Assembly: GCA_017525015.1 (NCBI GenBank)
Contig: JAFXUK010000003.1
Coordinates: forward strand, 1-64,000
DNA: 64,000 nucleotides
Direction of reading: 5' to 3'
Source of the DNA: Bacilli bacterium
Lineage (GTDB): Bacteria > Bacillota > Bacilli > RF39 > UBA660
This document shows, piece after piece, positions 16,838 through 25,658 of this stretch. The notes under the pieces are model-generated. The model made no database searches. It was not told the origin of the DNA and saw only the letters and a program-made list of their open reading frames with translations. The first letter of the stretch is position 1. Every line of letters begins with the position of its first letter. The position numbers and the translations under genes were made by a program.

Positions 16838-17827
16838 CTACCTTTCTATATTCTCTTTAATGTATTCTAGCATTCCAACGACTCTATCATATTCCATTCG
16901 TTTAGGCCCAATTATTGCAATTGTTCCTTCTTGTCCATTTTGCTTATATTTAGTTTGAATTACAGTAACATCATTATCTATATTATTTTCTTTACCAATA
17001 TAAATCTTGATATTCTTATCATCATCTTCTGTAATATTTTGAACTAATTCTGGACTTTCTAACTTATTGAATACATTTTTTACTTTATCAATGTTTGAGG
17101 AAAATTCTGGTTGTTCTAACATTTTGCTTCGACCCATAACATTAACTTCTTGATTCGTAAAGTCACTAAATACATGATAGAAAGCATTATAAAGTTGTTC
17201 ATGTTGTTTTACATAATTTCCTATAATAGGTTTTATTTCAAATTCCAACTTACGACTTACTTCATCAATTGGAGTACCTGAGATTAAGTTATTAATAAGC
17301 CCAACAGTCTTTTTAACTTCGTCCATAGAAACATCTTCTAATCTTATGTTTTTATGTTCTACATGACCTTTATCAGTAACAATAATAACAATCATACTTG
17401 CTTCATCAATCGGAACTACTTCTATTTGTTTAAGAAGATTCTCATGAGATGTACTACCTAGTACTACAGCAGTATAGTTTGTCATATCAGAGATTACTTG
17501 TAATGACTTAGTAATTACATCTGATATAGCTAGTTGCTGATTCTTAAAGACAATTTGTAACTTTAACATATCTTCAGCATTCATTTGTTTTAGTTCCATT
17601 AAGTTATCTACATAGTATCTGTATCCAGCTTCACTAGGAACTCTTCCTGAAGATGTATGAGTTTTCTCTAATAATCCTTGATTTTCAAGTTCACCCATCT
17701 CATTTCTAACCGTAGCACTAGAGCAATTTAATTCTTTAGAAATTACCTTAGAGCCAACGGGAATTGGATCCTTGATATATCTTTCAACGATTAATTTTAA
17801 GATTTTGTTTTGTCTTTCAGAGAGCAT
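16838..17827 (-). CDS. hrcA: Heat-inducible transcription repressor HrcA
   Basis: A 329-residue repressor that binds CIRCE operators and is kept active by GroEL. The winged-helix N-terminus (about 1-75) includes SSATVRNEMGELENQGLL and HTSSGRVPSEAGYRYYV, and a GAF-like dimerisation region follows. It is the first gene of hrcA-grpE-dnaK-pepF-dnaJ and has two CIRCE elements in its own promoter region, so it represses itself. The AGGAGGTTGATG start region is directly next to one of them. Confidence 0.97.
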   Translation of the reverse strand: MLSERQNKILKLIVERYIKDPIPVGSKVISKELNCSSATVRNEMGELENQGLLEKTHTSSGRVPSEAGYRYYVDNLMELKQMNAEDMLKLQIVFKNQQLAISDVITKSLQVISDMTNYTAVVLGSTSHENLLKQIEVVPIDEASMIVIIVTDKGHVEHKNIRLEDVSMDEVKKTVGLINNLISGTPIDEVSRKLEFEIKPIIGNYVKQHEQLYNAFYHVFSDFTNQEVNVMGRSKMLEQPEFSSNIDKVKNVFNKLESPELVQNITEDDDKNIKIYIGKENNIDNDVTVIQTKYKQNGQEGTIAIIGPKRMEYDRVVGMLEYIKENIER

Positions 17828-17839
17828 AACATCAACCTC

Positions 17840-17866
17840 CTAGCACTTATTTATTTATAGTGCTAA
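17840..17866. promoter_or_regulatory. CIRCE operator, proximal copy
   Basis: On the minus strand, TTAGCACTA-N9-AAGTGCTAG: a 9-9-9 arrangement with 8-bp core arms matching the CIRCE consensus. It overlaps the region between the -10 element and the hrcA ribosome site and would also lie in the mRNA leader. Confidence 0.9.
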
Positions 17867-17870
17867 TAAT

Positions 17871-17899
17871 AATATACGCTTTATTTTAGCACTTGTCAA
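17871..17899 (-). promoter_or_regulatory. SigA-type promoter of the heat-shock operon
   Basis: On the minus strand, a perfect TTGACA (17894-17899), 17 bases, then TATATT (17871-17876). The -35 element lies partly in the spacer of the distal CIRCE and the -10 is between the two CIRCE copies. Confidence 0.8.
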
Positions 17900-17912
17900 C
17901 AAAAAGTGCTAA
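17886..17912. promoter_or_regulatory. CIRCE operator, distal copy
   Basis: A perfect inverted repeat, TTAGCACTT-N9-AAGTGCTAA. It covers the promoter -35 hexamer, so HrcA bound here would directly block RNA polymerase. Confidence 0.92.
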
Positions 17913-17942
17913 AAATAAAAAAGTAGTAAAATTTACTACTTT
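17911..17942 (-). terminator. Terminator of the ylbD-prepilin operon
   Basis: An 11-bp stem (AAAGTAGTAAA with TTTACTACTTT) and T-rich minus-strand tail, after the 17952 stop codon and directly upstream of the distal CIRCE. Confidence 0.75.
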
Positions 17943-17951
17943 TTGTTTACA

Positions 17952-19571
17952 CTATTTACTGAAATCTAGTGAGTATAAATAGAATCTTTCGACGTTTGTT
18001 GGAGTTGTATTTTTCTCTTGTACATCTTGTTCTTTAGTAAGTCCAATCATTACATCGTTTTGGTTATTTGGTCCTTCTCCAGAAGGTTTTGCAAATAAGA
18101 AACCACTAAGCTCATTTTTCAAGTATGATGGAACTACTGTCTTAATTGCATATGTTCCATCTTTCATTGGAAAGATATTCCAAATTTGCGGATCGTTTCG
18201 AGATAGAGAGTTAAATGTCTCTGATGCTGAAACGAAATTTAATTTATAATTTTCATCATAATAGATGTTTAATGCTTTAAATCTTGTAAGTTCCATTATA
18301 CGATATTCTTTTCTTCCTGATGTATTTGGAATATTTGCAAAGTTTGTTAATACTTCTCCTGGACCATTAATCTTATCAATTGCCCATTTTTGTCTTGCTT
18401 CACCAGTTATATGTTCTATTTGTAATTTATTAGCATCATCTGCTCCATTTGATACACCAGACACTATCAAACTATCTGAATTTACTGGAATTATATAATA
18501 GTTTCCATGATCTGGAAAACTATTACTAGCACCTAATATATCACTTGTATAATGATCTTGTTGATAGGCTGAGAAATGTAGACCATTTCCACCTATTGTT
18601 ACTCCATAATCATCTCCTGCTTGATATATTATATTACTATTTAATTTAACTGTTGTATTAGTTGCATTTTTCTTTTCATTTCCTGATGCAAATTTAACTG
18701 TTATCTCATCTATAATTGGTACTCCTCCAACATTACAAGGATTATTACATGATACTATATGTGTTTTATATGATCTATCTTCTTCAGTTCCAACTTTTTC
18801 TGTATATGAATACCATATTTTATCTACTGTTAGAGATGATGTTACTGTGATATTTGTAACATTTTTAAATTTTTCATTTTTTATTGGAGCATCTTTTATA
18901 AAATGTCCATCTCTTTCTGCTACTCTTTGTATTATTACTTTTCCTTCTTTTGATCCAGAAGCTCCGGCTAGGATTAATCCATCAAAGAAGAATTTATCAT
19001 ATGTACCTGCTGCATGTGATCCTGGATATCCGATTATAAATGATCCATCACAAGCAGTATCTAATGTTATGGAATCAATTCCATTATATGTTGTTGAAGA
19101 ACTTGCAAAAGTTGTCATATTTACATTTCCACCTGGAGTTGAACCATGATAACACATTATATTTCCTCCAGCATTAGAACCGTTAGATGCCATTGCTCTC
19201 ATAAGTACAGTTGAGTTTGAGGAAACTGTTGTTTTTTGATTAGATATTTCTAGATTAAAAACACTACCTTCTTTAGCAAATATAATACCTGTTGTATATG
19301 CTCCTGCAGCACTATCTGTACTTTTACCAAATGCTTCAAATCTATACCAACCAGTCTCACCATTAGGTATTTTATAGGAATAATTACCTACACCTCTATA
19401 AGTAACTTCAGTTTGGTTATAATTAATTAGGAATTCTTCTACCATTTTTGCTTCTTCTGAAACATTATGTCTTGTAGAAGATAAAGTACTCATAAGTATT
19501 GCTACTACCATAATACCTAAGATTGATAAACCATAAATAACTGAAGTAATCGCAAACCCTTTTTGATTCAT
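17952..19571 (-). CDS. Prepilin-like surface protein with glycine-rich and lectin-like regions
   Basis: A 539-residue protein. It begins MNQKGFAIT: a short basic leader, Gly-Phe and a hydrophobic helix (about 6-27), as in type IV prepilins and pseudopilins processed by prepilin peptidase, but without the usual Glu at mature position 5. Residues about 50-230 resemble a glycine-rich receptor-type domain (a GWYRFEAFG opening, AGAYTTG, and LILAGASGSKEGKV near its end). The C-terminal 220 residues contain QKWAIDKI and PQIWNIFPMKDGTYAI, reminiscent of beta-trefoil (ricin-type) QxW repeats. The start is set at ATG 19571 with AGGTGAAG upstream. It is the last gene of the ylb-rsmD operon. Surface display and carbohydrate binding are inferred. 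Confidence 0.6.
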   Translation of the reverse strand: MNQKGFAITSVIYGLSILGIMVVAILMSTLSSTRHNVSEEAKMVEEFLINYNQTEVTYRGVGNYSYKIPNGETGWYRFEAFGKSTDSAAGAYTTGIIFAKEGSVFNLEISNQKTTVSSNSTVLMRAMASNGSNAGGNIMCYHGSTPGGNVNMTTFASSSTTYNGIDSITLDTACDGSFIIGYPGSHAAGTYDKFFFDGLILAGASGSKEGKVIIQRVAERDGHFIKDAPIKNEKFKNVTNITVTSSLTVDKIWYSYTEKVGTEEDRSYKTHIVSCNNPCNVGGVPIIDEITVKFASGNEKKNATNTTVKLNSNIIYQAGDDYGVTIGGNGLHFSAYQQDHYTSDILGASNSFPDHGNYYIIPVNSDSLIVSGVSNGADDANKLQIEHITGEARQKWAIDKINGPGEVLTNFANIPNTSGRKEYRIMELTRFKALNIYYDENYKLNFVSASETFNSLSRNDPQIWNIFPMKDGTYAIKTVVPSYLKNELSGFLFAKPSGEGPNNQNDVMIGLTKEQDVQEKNTTPTNVERFYLYSLDFSK

Positions 19572-19600
19572 ATCTTCACCTACTATTCTCTTATATAATA

Positions 19601-20146
19601 TCACATTTTATGTAGGATAACCACAAATTTATCACCATATTGTCTATCTTTAACACAAATAAAATTATCTGGATAAACTATTTTATCTATTGAATCACTT
19701 TCACAGACAATTATTCCGTTATCTTTTAATAAATTTAATTCATTTATTTTATTTAAAGCTTTTTCAATATAATTTGTTTTGTATGGAGGATCTAAAAAAA
19801 TAATATCAAAGTTTCTATCTTCTTCACGTAAATAATTTAGACATTTCATATAATCCATACAAAGTACTTTAGCATCTTCAATACCAATATTTTCTAGATT
19901 AGAATTAATTGTTTGATATGCTTTATGATTACTATCACAGAAATAACAAAAACTTGCTCCTTCTGATAATGCTTCTATGCCTAAGTTTCCAGAACCTGCA
20001 AATAAATCTAAACAAATACTATTAGGTATATTATTTTGAATCATTCCAAAAAGCGACTCTTTTACTCTATCCATTGTTGGACGAGTACCATCTAGATCAA
20101 AACCTAAAATATTTCTGCCTTTATAAATACCACTAATTACTTTCAT
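19601..20146 (-). CDS. rsmD: 16S rRNA (guanine966-N2)-methyltransferase RsmD
   Basis: A 181-residue SAM-dependent methyltransferase of the 30S subunit. The N-terminal GIYKGRNI and RPTMDRVKESLF segments, the SAM-binding LDLFAGSGNLGIEAL motif and the catalytic DPPY are all present. Its start overlaps the end of the ylbF-like gene by 14 bases, the same order as ylbF-ylbG-ylbH in Bacillus but without ylbG. It ends in TGA, which is evidence against a code in which TGA means Trp. Confidence 0.94.
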   Translation of the reverse strand: MKVISGIYKGRNILGFDLDGTRPTMDRVKESLFGMIQNNIPNSICLDLFAGSGNLGIEALSEGASFCYFCDSNHKAYQTINSNLENIGIEDAKVLCMDYMKCLNYLREEDRNFDIIFLDPPYKTNYIEKALNKINELNLLKDNGIIVCESDSIDKIVYPDNFICVKDRQYGDKFVVILHKM

Positions 20147-20426
20147 GTTTACAGCTTCCTTTCTTAGAAATAGTTTTTAATTTTTGATTTATTTCCATGA
20201 TAAAAAGATTAAGTTCTGTTTCCTTAATTTTAAATTCTTGAAAAGTTTTATTCTTTATAATTTCATTCTTAATATTTTCTTTTGGATATGTATTATATTC
20301 TTCAAGTAATTTTACTAATTTTTTATCTTCTTTTACTTTATTTAATACTTCTTTTAAATCAAGAACTAAACTACTAGAATCTAACTCATTTAAAAAATTG
20401 TCTACACTATTCATTAATTCATTCAT
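20133..20426 (-). CDS. ylbF: YlbF/YmcA family protein
   Basis: A 97-residue, all-helical protein. The pattern of a helical N-terminus, LVKLLEEYN in the middle and FQEFKIKETELNLFIMEINQ near the end fits the YlbF/YmcA (DUF964) family. In Bacillus, YlbF, YmcA and YaaT form a complex that affects RNase Y cleavage and phosphorelay signalling. A CxH near the C-terminus (GSCKHESN) could be part of the conserved Cys cluster of that complex, but this is uncertain. The neighbourhood (ylbD and ylbE upstream, rsmD downstream) is the best evidence. Confidence 0.75.
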   Translation of the reverse strand: MNELMNSVDNFLNELDSSSLVLDLKEVLNKVKEDKKLVKLLEEYNTYPKENIKNEIIKNKTFQEFKIKETELNLFIMEINQKLKTISKKGSCKHESN

Positions 20427-20444
20427 GAGATAATTGTATCATAT

Positions 20445-20666
20445 TTATTTAAAGATATCTAAAAAAGAAGATAGAAGATTTAGTTTGTTTGATAAATTAT
20501 CTATCTTATCAATAAATCTTGTTCCATATTTTTCTTTTGCTAGTTTTTGTAATTCATACACATAATCATTATTCTTGTATATTTCTTCATATAGAGATGA
20601 ATCTTCTCTTAATAAATCATATAATTCTTTATGAGTTCTAATATATTTTAATGTTTCTTCTTTCAT
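20445..20666 (-). CDS. ylbE: YlbE-like protein
   Basis: A 73-residue helical protein resembling YlbE: LKYIRTHKELYDLLREDSSL followed by YGTRF. YlbE-like proteins are of unknown function. The start codon overlaps the stop of the ylbD-like gene (TAATG), so translation is coupled. Its position between ylbD-like and ylbF-like genes supports the call more than the short sequence does. Confidence 0.65.
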   Translation of the reverse strand: MKEETLKYIRTHKELYDLLREDSSLYEEIYKNNDYVYELQKLAKEKYGTRFIDKIDNLSNKLNLLSSFLDIFK

Positions 20667-20953
20667 TATCTTCTACCTTTAAAACCTATATCTTGTAGTA
20701 GTCCAATAGTTTTTTGGACATTTTCTATTCCACTTTGAACTTGATTTAGATCTACTTTTTTTATTATTTCAAATAAATCTTTAAATTGATTTAGATCAAT
20801 ATCTTTCTTTAAATAATTATCCCATACAGTATTTTTTTCTCCATATATTTCATATAACTCATAGAGTTGTTGCCATGAAGCATCTCCTCTTAAAACTACT
20901 TTTGCTAGTTCTGGTTTATTCCTTGCGAAAGTAATAAATGACTCTTTACTCAT
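20666..20953 (-). CDS. ylbD: YlbD-like protein
   Basis: A 95-residue protein whose first half (FITFARNKPELAKVVLRGDA, then WQQLYELYEIYGE) matches the start of the YlbD family, annotated in Bacillus as a putative spore-coat protein. The C-terminal half is a helix with a Gln/Lys-rich end. It is shorter than the Bacillus protein (about 130). It is the first gene of the ylbD-ylbE-ylbF-rsmD-prepilin operon, with GTGGTGAT as ribosome site. A coat role should not be assumed here, since no sporulation locus is visible. Confidence 0.65.
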   Translation of the reverse strand: MSKESFITFARNKPELAKVVLRGDASWQQLYELYEIYGEKNTVWDNYLKKDIDLNQFKDLFEIIKKVDLNQVQSGIENVQKTIGLLQDIGFKGRR

Positions 20954-20984
20954 ATAATCACCACTATAGTATATGAATAAAAAT

Positions 20985-21008
20985 AAAAAAGAAGATTAAA
21001 TCTTCTTT
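20985..21008 (-). terminator. Terminator of parE-parC
   Basis: A 9-bp stem (AAAGAAGAT with ATCTTCTTT), a 3-base loop and a minus-strand T-run after the parC stop. Confidence 0.8.
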
Positions 21009-21010
21009 TA

Positions 21011-23575
21011 TTATTTTAGAAAGTCATCAATTGTCATTAATCTGTCGTCTATTTCTTCAAGAGATACTCTTTCTTTTTTAGGAACTGGTTTTTCTTCTTC
21101 TACAATTTGTTCTTCTACTGGGGTTTCTACTAGAGTTTCTTGTTCCATATTAGGTTTTACTAGAGTCGCAACTACAAATGAGTCATTTAATCTCTTTTTA
21201 GTTATTTGACTACCAGTTGAGTATCTATCTACTATTGGTAATTCTGTTACTTTAACTATATCTATTTCACCATTCTTGATACCTAAATGACATCTTGAAT
21301 CACAAATAAATGTTTTTAAGACAATGTATGGTTTAGATTTAACTTCTCTTATTACTTGAACTCCTCTTCTTGTACGAGTTGATAATTCAAATTCAGTTAA
21401 TCTTACTCTCTTACCAGTACCATTTTCTGTAATAATACTTATAAATTCATGGGCATTATATGAGAAATTATTTACTGATACGATATAATCATCTTTTAAT
21501 TTCATACCTTTAACGCCTGATGCTTTAACTCCTACTAGAGGTATTTCATCAGTTTTGAAACTTAATCCATAACCAGTATTTGTTGTCATAAATACTGTAT
21601 CATAATCTTCTGTCATTACTGAGATTACTTCATCATTATCTTTTAAGTTCATACAACTACTTGCTTTATTGTATCTTTGTAATTTAAATTCTTTTAATTT
21701 AGAACGTTTAATCATACTATTCTTTGTAGTAATTATTACATTCTTATCACTTGAGAAGTCATATGCTGGAATACATCCAACTACACGTTCTTCTGCTGGT
21801 ACTTCTATTAAGTTAGATACATGTTTTGGCATATCTTTCCATTTTAGATCAGGAATCATATGAACTGGAATATGTAGGTAATTTCCTCCATTTGTAAATA
21901 CAAGTAATGTATCTGTTGTATTCATTTCATATAAACCAATAATATAATCATTTTCTTTTAATGTTAAATCATCCATGTTAGATGCAGTATAACTACGATA
22001 TGATGTACGTTTAATATAACCATCATTTGTAACTAATACGACAACATCTTCTTTTGGAATCATTGCAGTTTCATCTATCTTAATGTCTGTTATTTCTTCT
22101 TTAATATCAGTAAGTCTTGGAGTAACATACTCTTTACCAATATTTTGTAATTCTTTTTTCATTACATGTTTTAGAGCTGCTTCATTATTTAAGATTTGTT
22201 CCCAAATAGATATTTTTTTCTCTAAATCTGCCATTTCTTCTTCTAATAAAACTACATCTGTATTAGTTAATCTATATAATTGTAATGTAACAATAGCTTC
22301 TGCTTGTTCCAAAGTAAATTCAAATTCTTTTACTAGGTTTTCTTTAGCATCTTGTTTATTTTTAGAAGCTCTAATTACTTTAATTACTTCATCTAGAATA
22401 GATATACATTTAATTAAACCTTCTAAGATATGATATCTTGCTTTAGCATGAGCTAGATCAAATTCTGTTCTACGTCTTACAACTTCTTTTTGATGAGCAA
22501 TAAAGGCATCTAATGCTTCTTTTAAACCTAATAGTTTTGGTCTTCTATTTACGATAGATACCATATTAAAGTTATAAGATATTTGCATATCAGTATTCTT
22601 TAAAAAATAATTTATTATTAAATCGGCATTTGCATTTTTCTTTAAATCTACTACAATTCTTACATCTTGAGCAGATTCATCTCTTACTTCTACTATACCA
22701 TCTACTTTTTTATCTATACGGATCTCATCCATTTTCTTTACCATTAAGGCTTTATTTACTTCAAATGGTATTTCAGTAATTACTATTTGAGGTCCATTTT
22801 TTGTTTCTTCGATAGTATATCTACTTTTTATTACAATTCTTCCTCTACCTGTTTCATAAGCTTCTCTAATTCCATCTATTCCTTCTACAATACCTCCTGT
22901 AGGGAAATCTGGTCCTTTAACTATTTTCATTAGAGTATCTAACTGACAGTTAGGATTATCTATTCTATGAATTGTTGCATCTATTACTTCTCCTAAATTA
23001 TGAGGAGGAATATTTGTTGCATATCCTGCAGAAATACCTTGAGCACCATATACTAGTAATGCTGGAAATCTTGCGGGTAAAACTGTAGGTTCTACTGTTG
23101 TATCATCAAAGTTAGGAGCAAACTCTACTGTATCTTTATCGATATCTCTAAGCATTTCATTACTTATTTTAGATAGTCTTGCTTCAGTATAACGATAAGC
23201 TGCAGGTGAATCTCCATCAATTGATCCATTATTACCATGCATATCAATATAAGGTAATCTTGTTTTCCATGGTTGTGACATTCTCACCATTGCATCATAG
23301 ATTGATGTATCTCCATGAGGATGGTAATTACCTATAACGTCTCCAACGGTCTTAGCACTCTTTCTATAGCCTTTATCATATGTATTATGTTCTTTATACA
23401 TTGAGTATAGAATACGTCTCTGAACAGGCTTTAAACCATCTCTAGCGTCAGGTATAGCACGATCTTGAATAATGTATTTAGAATAACTTCCAAATCTTTC
23501 ACCCATTAAGTCTTCTAAGGTATAATCAAAGATCTTTTCAATTACCTCTTGTGTATCAAGTTTTTTCTTAGGCAT
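21011..23575 (-). CDS. parC: DNA topoisomerase IV subunit A
   Basis: An 854-residue DNA-cleaving subunit that with ParE separates linked daughter chromosomes. The winged-helix/tower region shows ERFGSYSKYIIQDRAIPDARDGLKP, and the catalytic Tyr129 lies in AAYRYTEARLS. The C-terminal half has six-bladed propeller repeats (for example GVKGMKLKDD). The GyrA-box (QRRGGKG) is absent and RRGVQVIRE appears instead, which argues for ParC over GyrA. In the region corresponding to the quinolone pocket, Thr90 and Asp94 replace the usual Ser80 and Glu84 (E. coli ParC numbering). It is coupled to parE 26 bases upstream. Confidence 0.94.
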   Translation of the reverse strand: MPKKKLDTQEVIEKIFDYTLEDLMGERFGSYSKYIIQDRAIPDARDGLKPVQRRILYSMYKEHNTYDKGYRKSAKTVGDVIGNYHPHGDTSIYDAMVRMSQPWKTRLPYIDMHGNNGSIDGDSPAAYRYTEARLSKISNEMLRDIDKDTVEFAPNFDDTTVEPTVLPARFPALLVYGAQGISAGYATNIPPHNLGEVIDATIHRIDNPNCQLDTLMKIVKGPDFPTGGIVEGIDGIREAYETGRGRIVIKSRYTIEETKNGPQIVITEIPFEVNKALMVKKMDEIRIDKKVDGIVEVRDESAQDVRIVVDLKKNANADLIINYFLKNTDMQISYNFNMVSIVNRRPKLLGLKEALDAFIAHQKEVVRRRTEFDLAHAKARYHILEGLIKCISILDEVIKVIRASKNKQDAKENLVKEFEFTLEQAEAIVTLQLYRLTNTDVVLLEEEMADLEKKISIWEQILNNEAALKHVMKKELQNIGKEYVTPRLTDIKEEITDIKIDETAMIPKEDVVVLVTNDGYIKRTSYRSYTASNMDDLTLKENDYIIGLYEMNTTDTLLVFTNGGNYLHIPVHMIPDLKWKDMPKHVSNLIEVPAEERVVGCIPAYDFSSDKNVIITTKNSMIKRSKLKEFKLQRYNKASSCMNLKDNDEVISVMTEDYDTVFMTTNTGYGLSFKTDEIPLVGVKASGVKGMKLKDDYIVSVNNFSYNAHEFISIITENGTGKRVRLTEFELSTRTRRGVQVIREVKSKPYIVLKTFICDSRCHLGIKNGEIDIVKVTELPIVDRYSTGSQITKKRLNDSFVVATLVKPNMEQETLVETPVEEQIVEEEKPVPKKERVSLEEIDDRLMTIDDFLK

Positions 23576-23601
23576 ATAATCACTCTTTCTAAATATTTTA
23601 A

Positions 23602-25509
23602 TTAACTAGCAATTTTATAATCGTCTTCAAGAGAGAACTCTACATTCTCTTCAATCCATTCTTTTCTAGGAGGTACATCGTCTCCCATAAGAATAGAAAC
23701 TCTCTTCTCAGCAAGTTGTGCATCTTCAATGTTTACTCTTATTAAAGTTCTACTTCCAGGTTTCATAGTAGTATCAGCTAACTGATCTGCATTCATTTCA
23801 CCTAAACCTTTATATCTTTGAATTTCACATTTCTTACCTTTACTTTTTTGTTGCATCTCTTCTACTGTATAAGCATATTCTACTTCTTTACCACTTTGGA
23901 TTTTAAATAATGGTGGTAGAGCAACAAATAATCTACCATCTTCAATTAATGGTTTCATGTAACGATAGAAGAATGTTAGTAATAGACATTGAATATGTCC
24001 TCCATCTTCATCAGCATCGCTCATGATTATTACTTTATTATATTGACAATCATCTATATCAAAGTTAGAACCATATCCAGCTCCTATTGTATAAATAATT
24101 GTATTTATTTCTTCGTTCTTTAAAATGTCATCTTCTTTAGTCTTTTCAGTATTTAATACTTTACCTCTTAAAGGAAGTATAGCTTGATATTTTCTATCTC
24201 TTCCACCTTTAGCAGAACCTCCAGCAGAATCTCCCTCGACTAAGAATAATTCATTCTTTGTTTTATCTTTACTTTGAGCTGGAGCAAGTTTACCAGAAAG
24301 CGATCTTTCTTCTTTCTTTTTAGAAGTTCCTTTACGAGCTTCTTCTCGAGCTTTTCTTGCGGCTTCACGAGCAATCTTACTCTTTAAACTCTTATTAATA
24401 ATATCTGTTGCGATAGCTTTATTTTCTTCTAAATAAGTTTGTAAGTTTTGAGTTACAATTTGCTCAACAGCATTTTTTGCTTGAGGAGTTCCTAATTTAC
24501 CTTTAGTTTGTCCTTCAAATTGGAGAATTCCTTCTGGAATTTTTAAACTGATAATAGCGGTAAGTCCTTCTCTTACATCACTACCTTCAAATGCTTTATC
24601 ATTACCTTTAACAAAGCCATTGTTTTTAGCATAATCATTAAATACACGAGTTAAAGCAGTTTTAAATCCTACTTCGTGAGAACCACCATCGACAGTTTTA
24701 ACATTATTTACGAAACTTACAATTTTTTCATTATAAGTATCTGTGTATTGCATTGATATTTCTACTTCAATTTTATCTTTATTTCCTTCGAAAGTAAGAA
24801 TCTTATGAAGAGTATTTTCTCCTTTATTTAATTCTTCAACATACTCTTCAATTCCTCTTTCATAATGGAATTTATTATCTCTTCCATCTTCTTCATCTAA
24901 TACTTCAATTGTAATACCTTTAAGCAAGAAAGCAGATTCTTGCATTCTTTCACAAATGGTAGTATATGAAAAACTTGTTGTAGAGAAAATTTCTGGATCA
25001 GGCATAAAACGAACAGTAGTACCTGTTTTGTTAGTAGTTCCTATTACTTTTAGAGGAACTGCTACATGACCACCGTTCTCAAATCTAATATATGATTCTT
25101 CTTTATCTCTTTTAATGGTTACTTCCATCCACTTAGATAAAGCATTAACTACAGAAGAACCTACTCCATGTAGACCTCCTGATACTTTATAGCCATCTTG
25201 TTCAAATTTACCACCAGCATGTAGAATTGTATAAATTACTTCAGGAGTAGATTTACCAGATTCATGCATCCCTGTAGGTACACCTCTACCATGATCTTCT
25301 ATTGATACAGAACCATCTTTATGTAGAGTTATCTTAATGTAGTCTCCATATCCATTGATAGCTTCATCAACACTGTTATCGACAATTTCCCATACTAAAT
25401 GATGTAATCCTCTTTTATCAGTAGATCCTATATACATTCCAGGCCTTTTTCTAACTGCTTCTAGTCCTTCAAGGATCTTAATCGACTTTGCATCATATTT
25501 ATCTGACAT
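23602..25509 (-). CDS. parE: DNA topoisomerase IV subunit B
   Basis: A 635-residue ATPase subunit. The GHKL ATP site shows EIVDNSVDEA, DHGRGVPTGMH and GGLHGVGSSVVNALS. The opening GSTDKRGLHHLVWE favours ParE over GyrB (usually GSTSxxGLHH). The TOPRIM domain has LVEGDSAGGSAKGGRD and SDADEDGGHI, and QRYKGLGEMNADQL is conserved near the C-terminus. It is the first gene of parE-parC, with a clear promoter and an AGGAGTGAG ribosome site. Confidence 0.94.
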   Translation of the reverse strand: MSDKYDAKSIKILEGLEAVRKRPGMYIGSTDKRGLHHLVWEIVDNSVDEAINGYGDYIKITLHKDGSVSIEDHGRGVPTGMHESGKSTPEVIYTILHAGGKFEQDGYKVSGGLHGVGSSVVNALSKWMEVTIKRDKEESYIRFENGGHVAVPLKVIGTTNKTGTTVRFMPDPEIFSTTSFSYTTICERMQESAFLLKGITIEVLDEEDGRDNKFHYERGIEEYVEELNKGENTLHKILTFEGNKDKIEVEISMQYTDTYNEKIVSFVNNVKTVDGGSHEVGFKTALTRVFNDYAKNNGFVKGNDKAFEGSDVREGLTAIISLKIPEGILQFEGQTKGKLGTPQAKNAVEQIVTQNLQTYLEENKAIATDIINKSLKSKIAREAARKAREEARKGTSKKKEERSLSGKLAPAQSKDKTKNELFLVEGDSAGGSAKGGRDRKYQAILPLRGKVLNTEKTKEDDILKNEEINTIIYTIGAGYGSNFDIDDCQYNKVIIMSDADEDGGHIQCLLLTFFYRYMKPLIEDGRLFVALPPLFKIQSGKEVEYAYTVEEMQQKSKGKKCEIQRYKGLGEMNADQLADTTMKPGSRTLIRVNIEDAQLAEKRVSILMGDDVPPRKEWIEENVEFSLEDDYKIAS

Positions 25510-25539
25510 ATTCTCACTCCTAATATTGAACTCTATTTT

Positions 25540-25568
25540 ATTATACCTAAGATTTTGTTTTATTTCAA
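25540..25568 (-). promoter_or_regulatory. SigA-type promoter of parE-parC
   Basis: On the minus strand, TTGAAA (25563-25568), 17 bases, then TATAAT (25540-25545). Confidence 0.65.
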
Positions 25569-25611
25569 CGAAACTTTACACTTTTGACACTTAAAACCTT
25601 TTAATATCAAC

Positions 25612-25637
25612 AAAAAAGGAAGGTTTTGTCTTCCTTT
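25612..25637 (-). terminator. Terminator of the 25659-27143 gene
   Basis: AAAGGAAG pairs with CTTCCTTT around a 7-base loop, followed by a T-run on the minus strand. Confidence 0.75.
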
Positions 25638-25658
25638 TTTATCCTTCTTTTTTATAGT

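Noticed and set aside
21011..25509. Annotation as gyrB-gyrA.
   Set aside because: The GSTDKRGLHH opening of the B subunit and the missing GyrA-box in the A subunit fit topoisomerase IV better.
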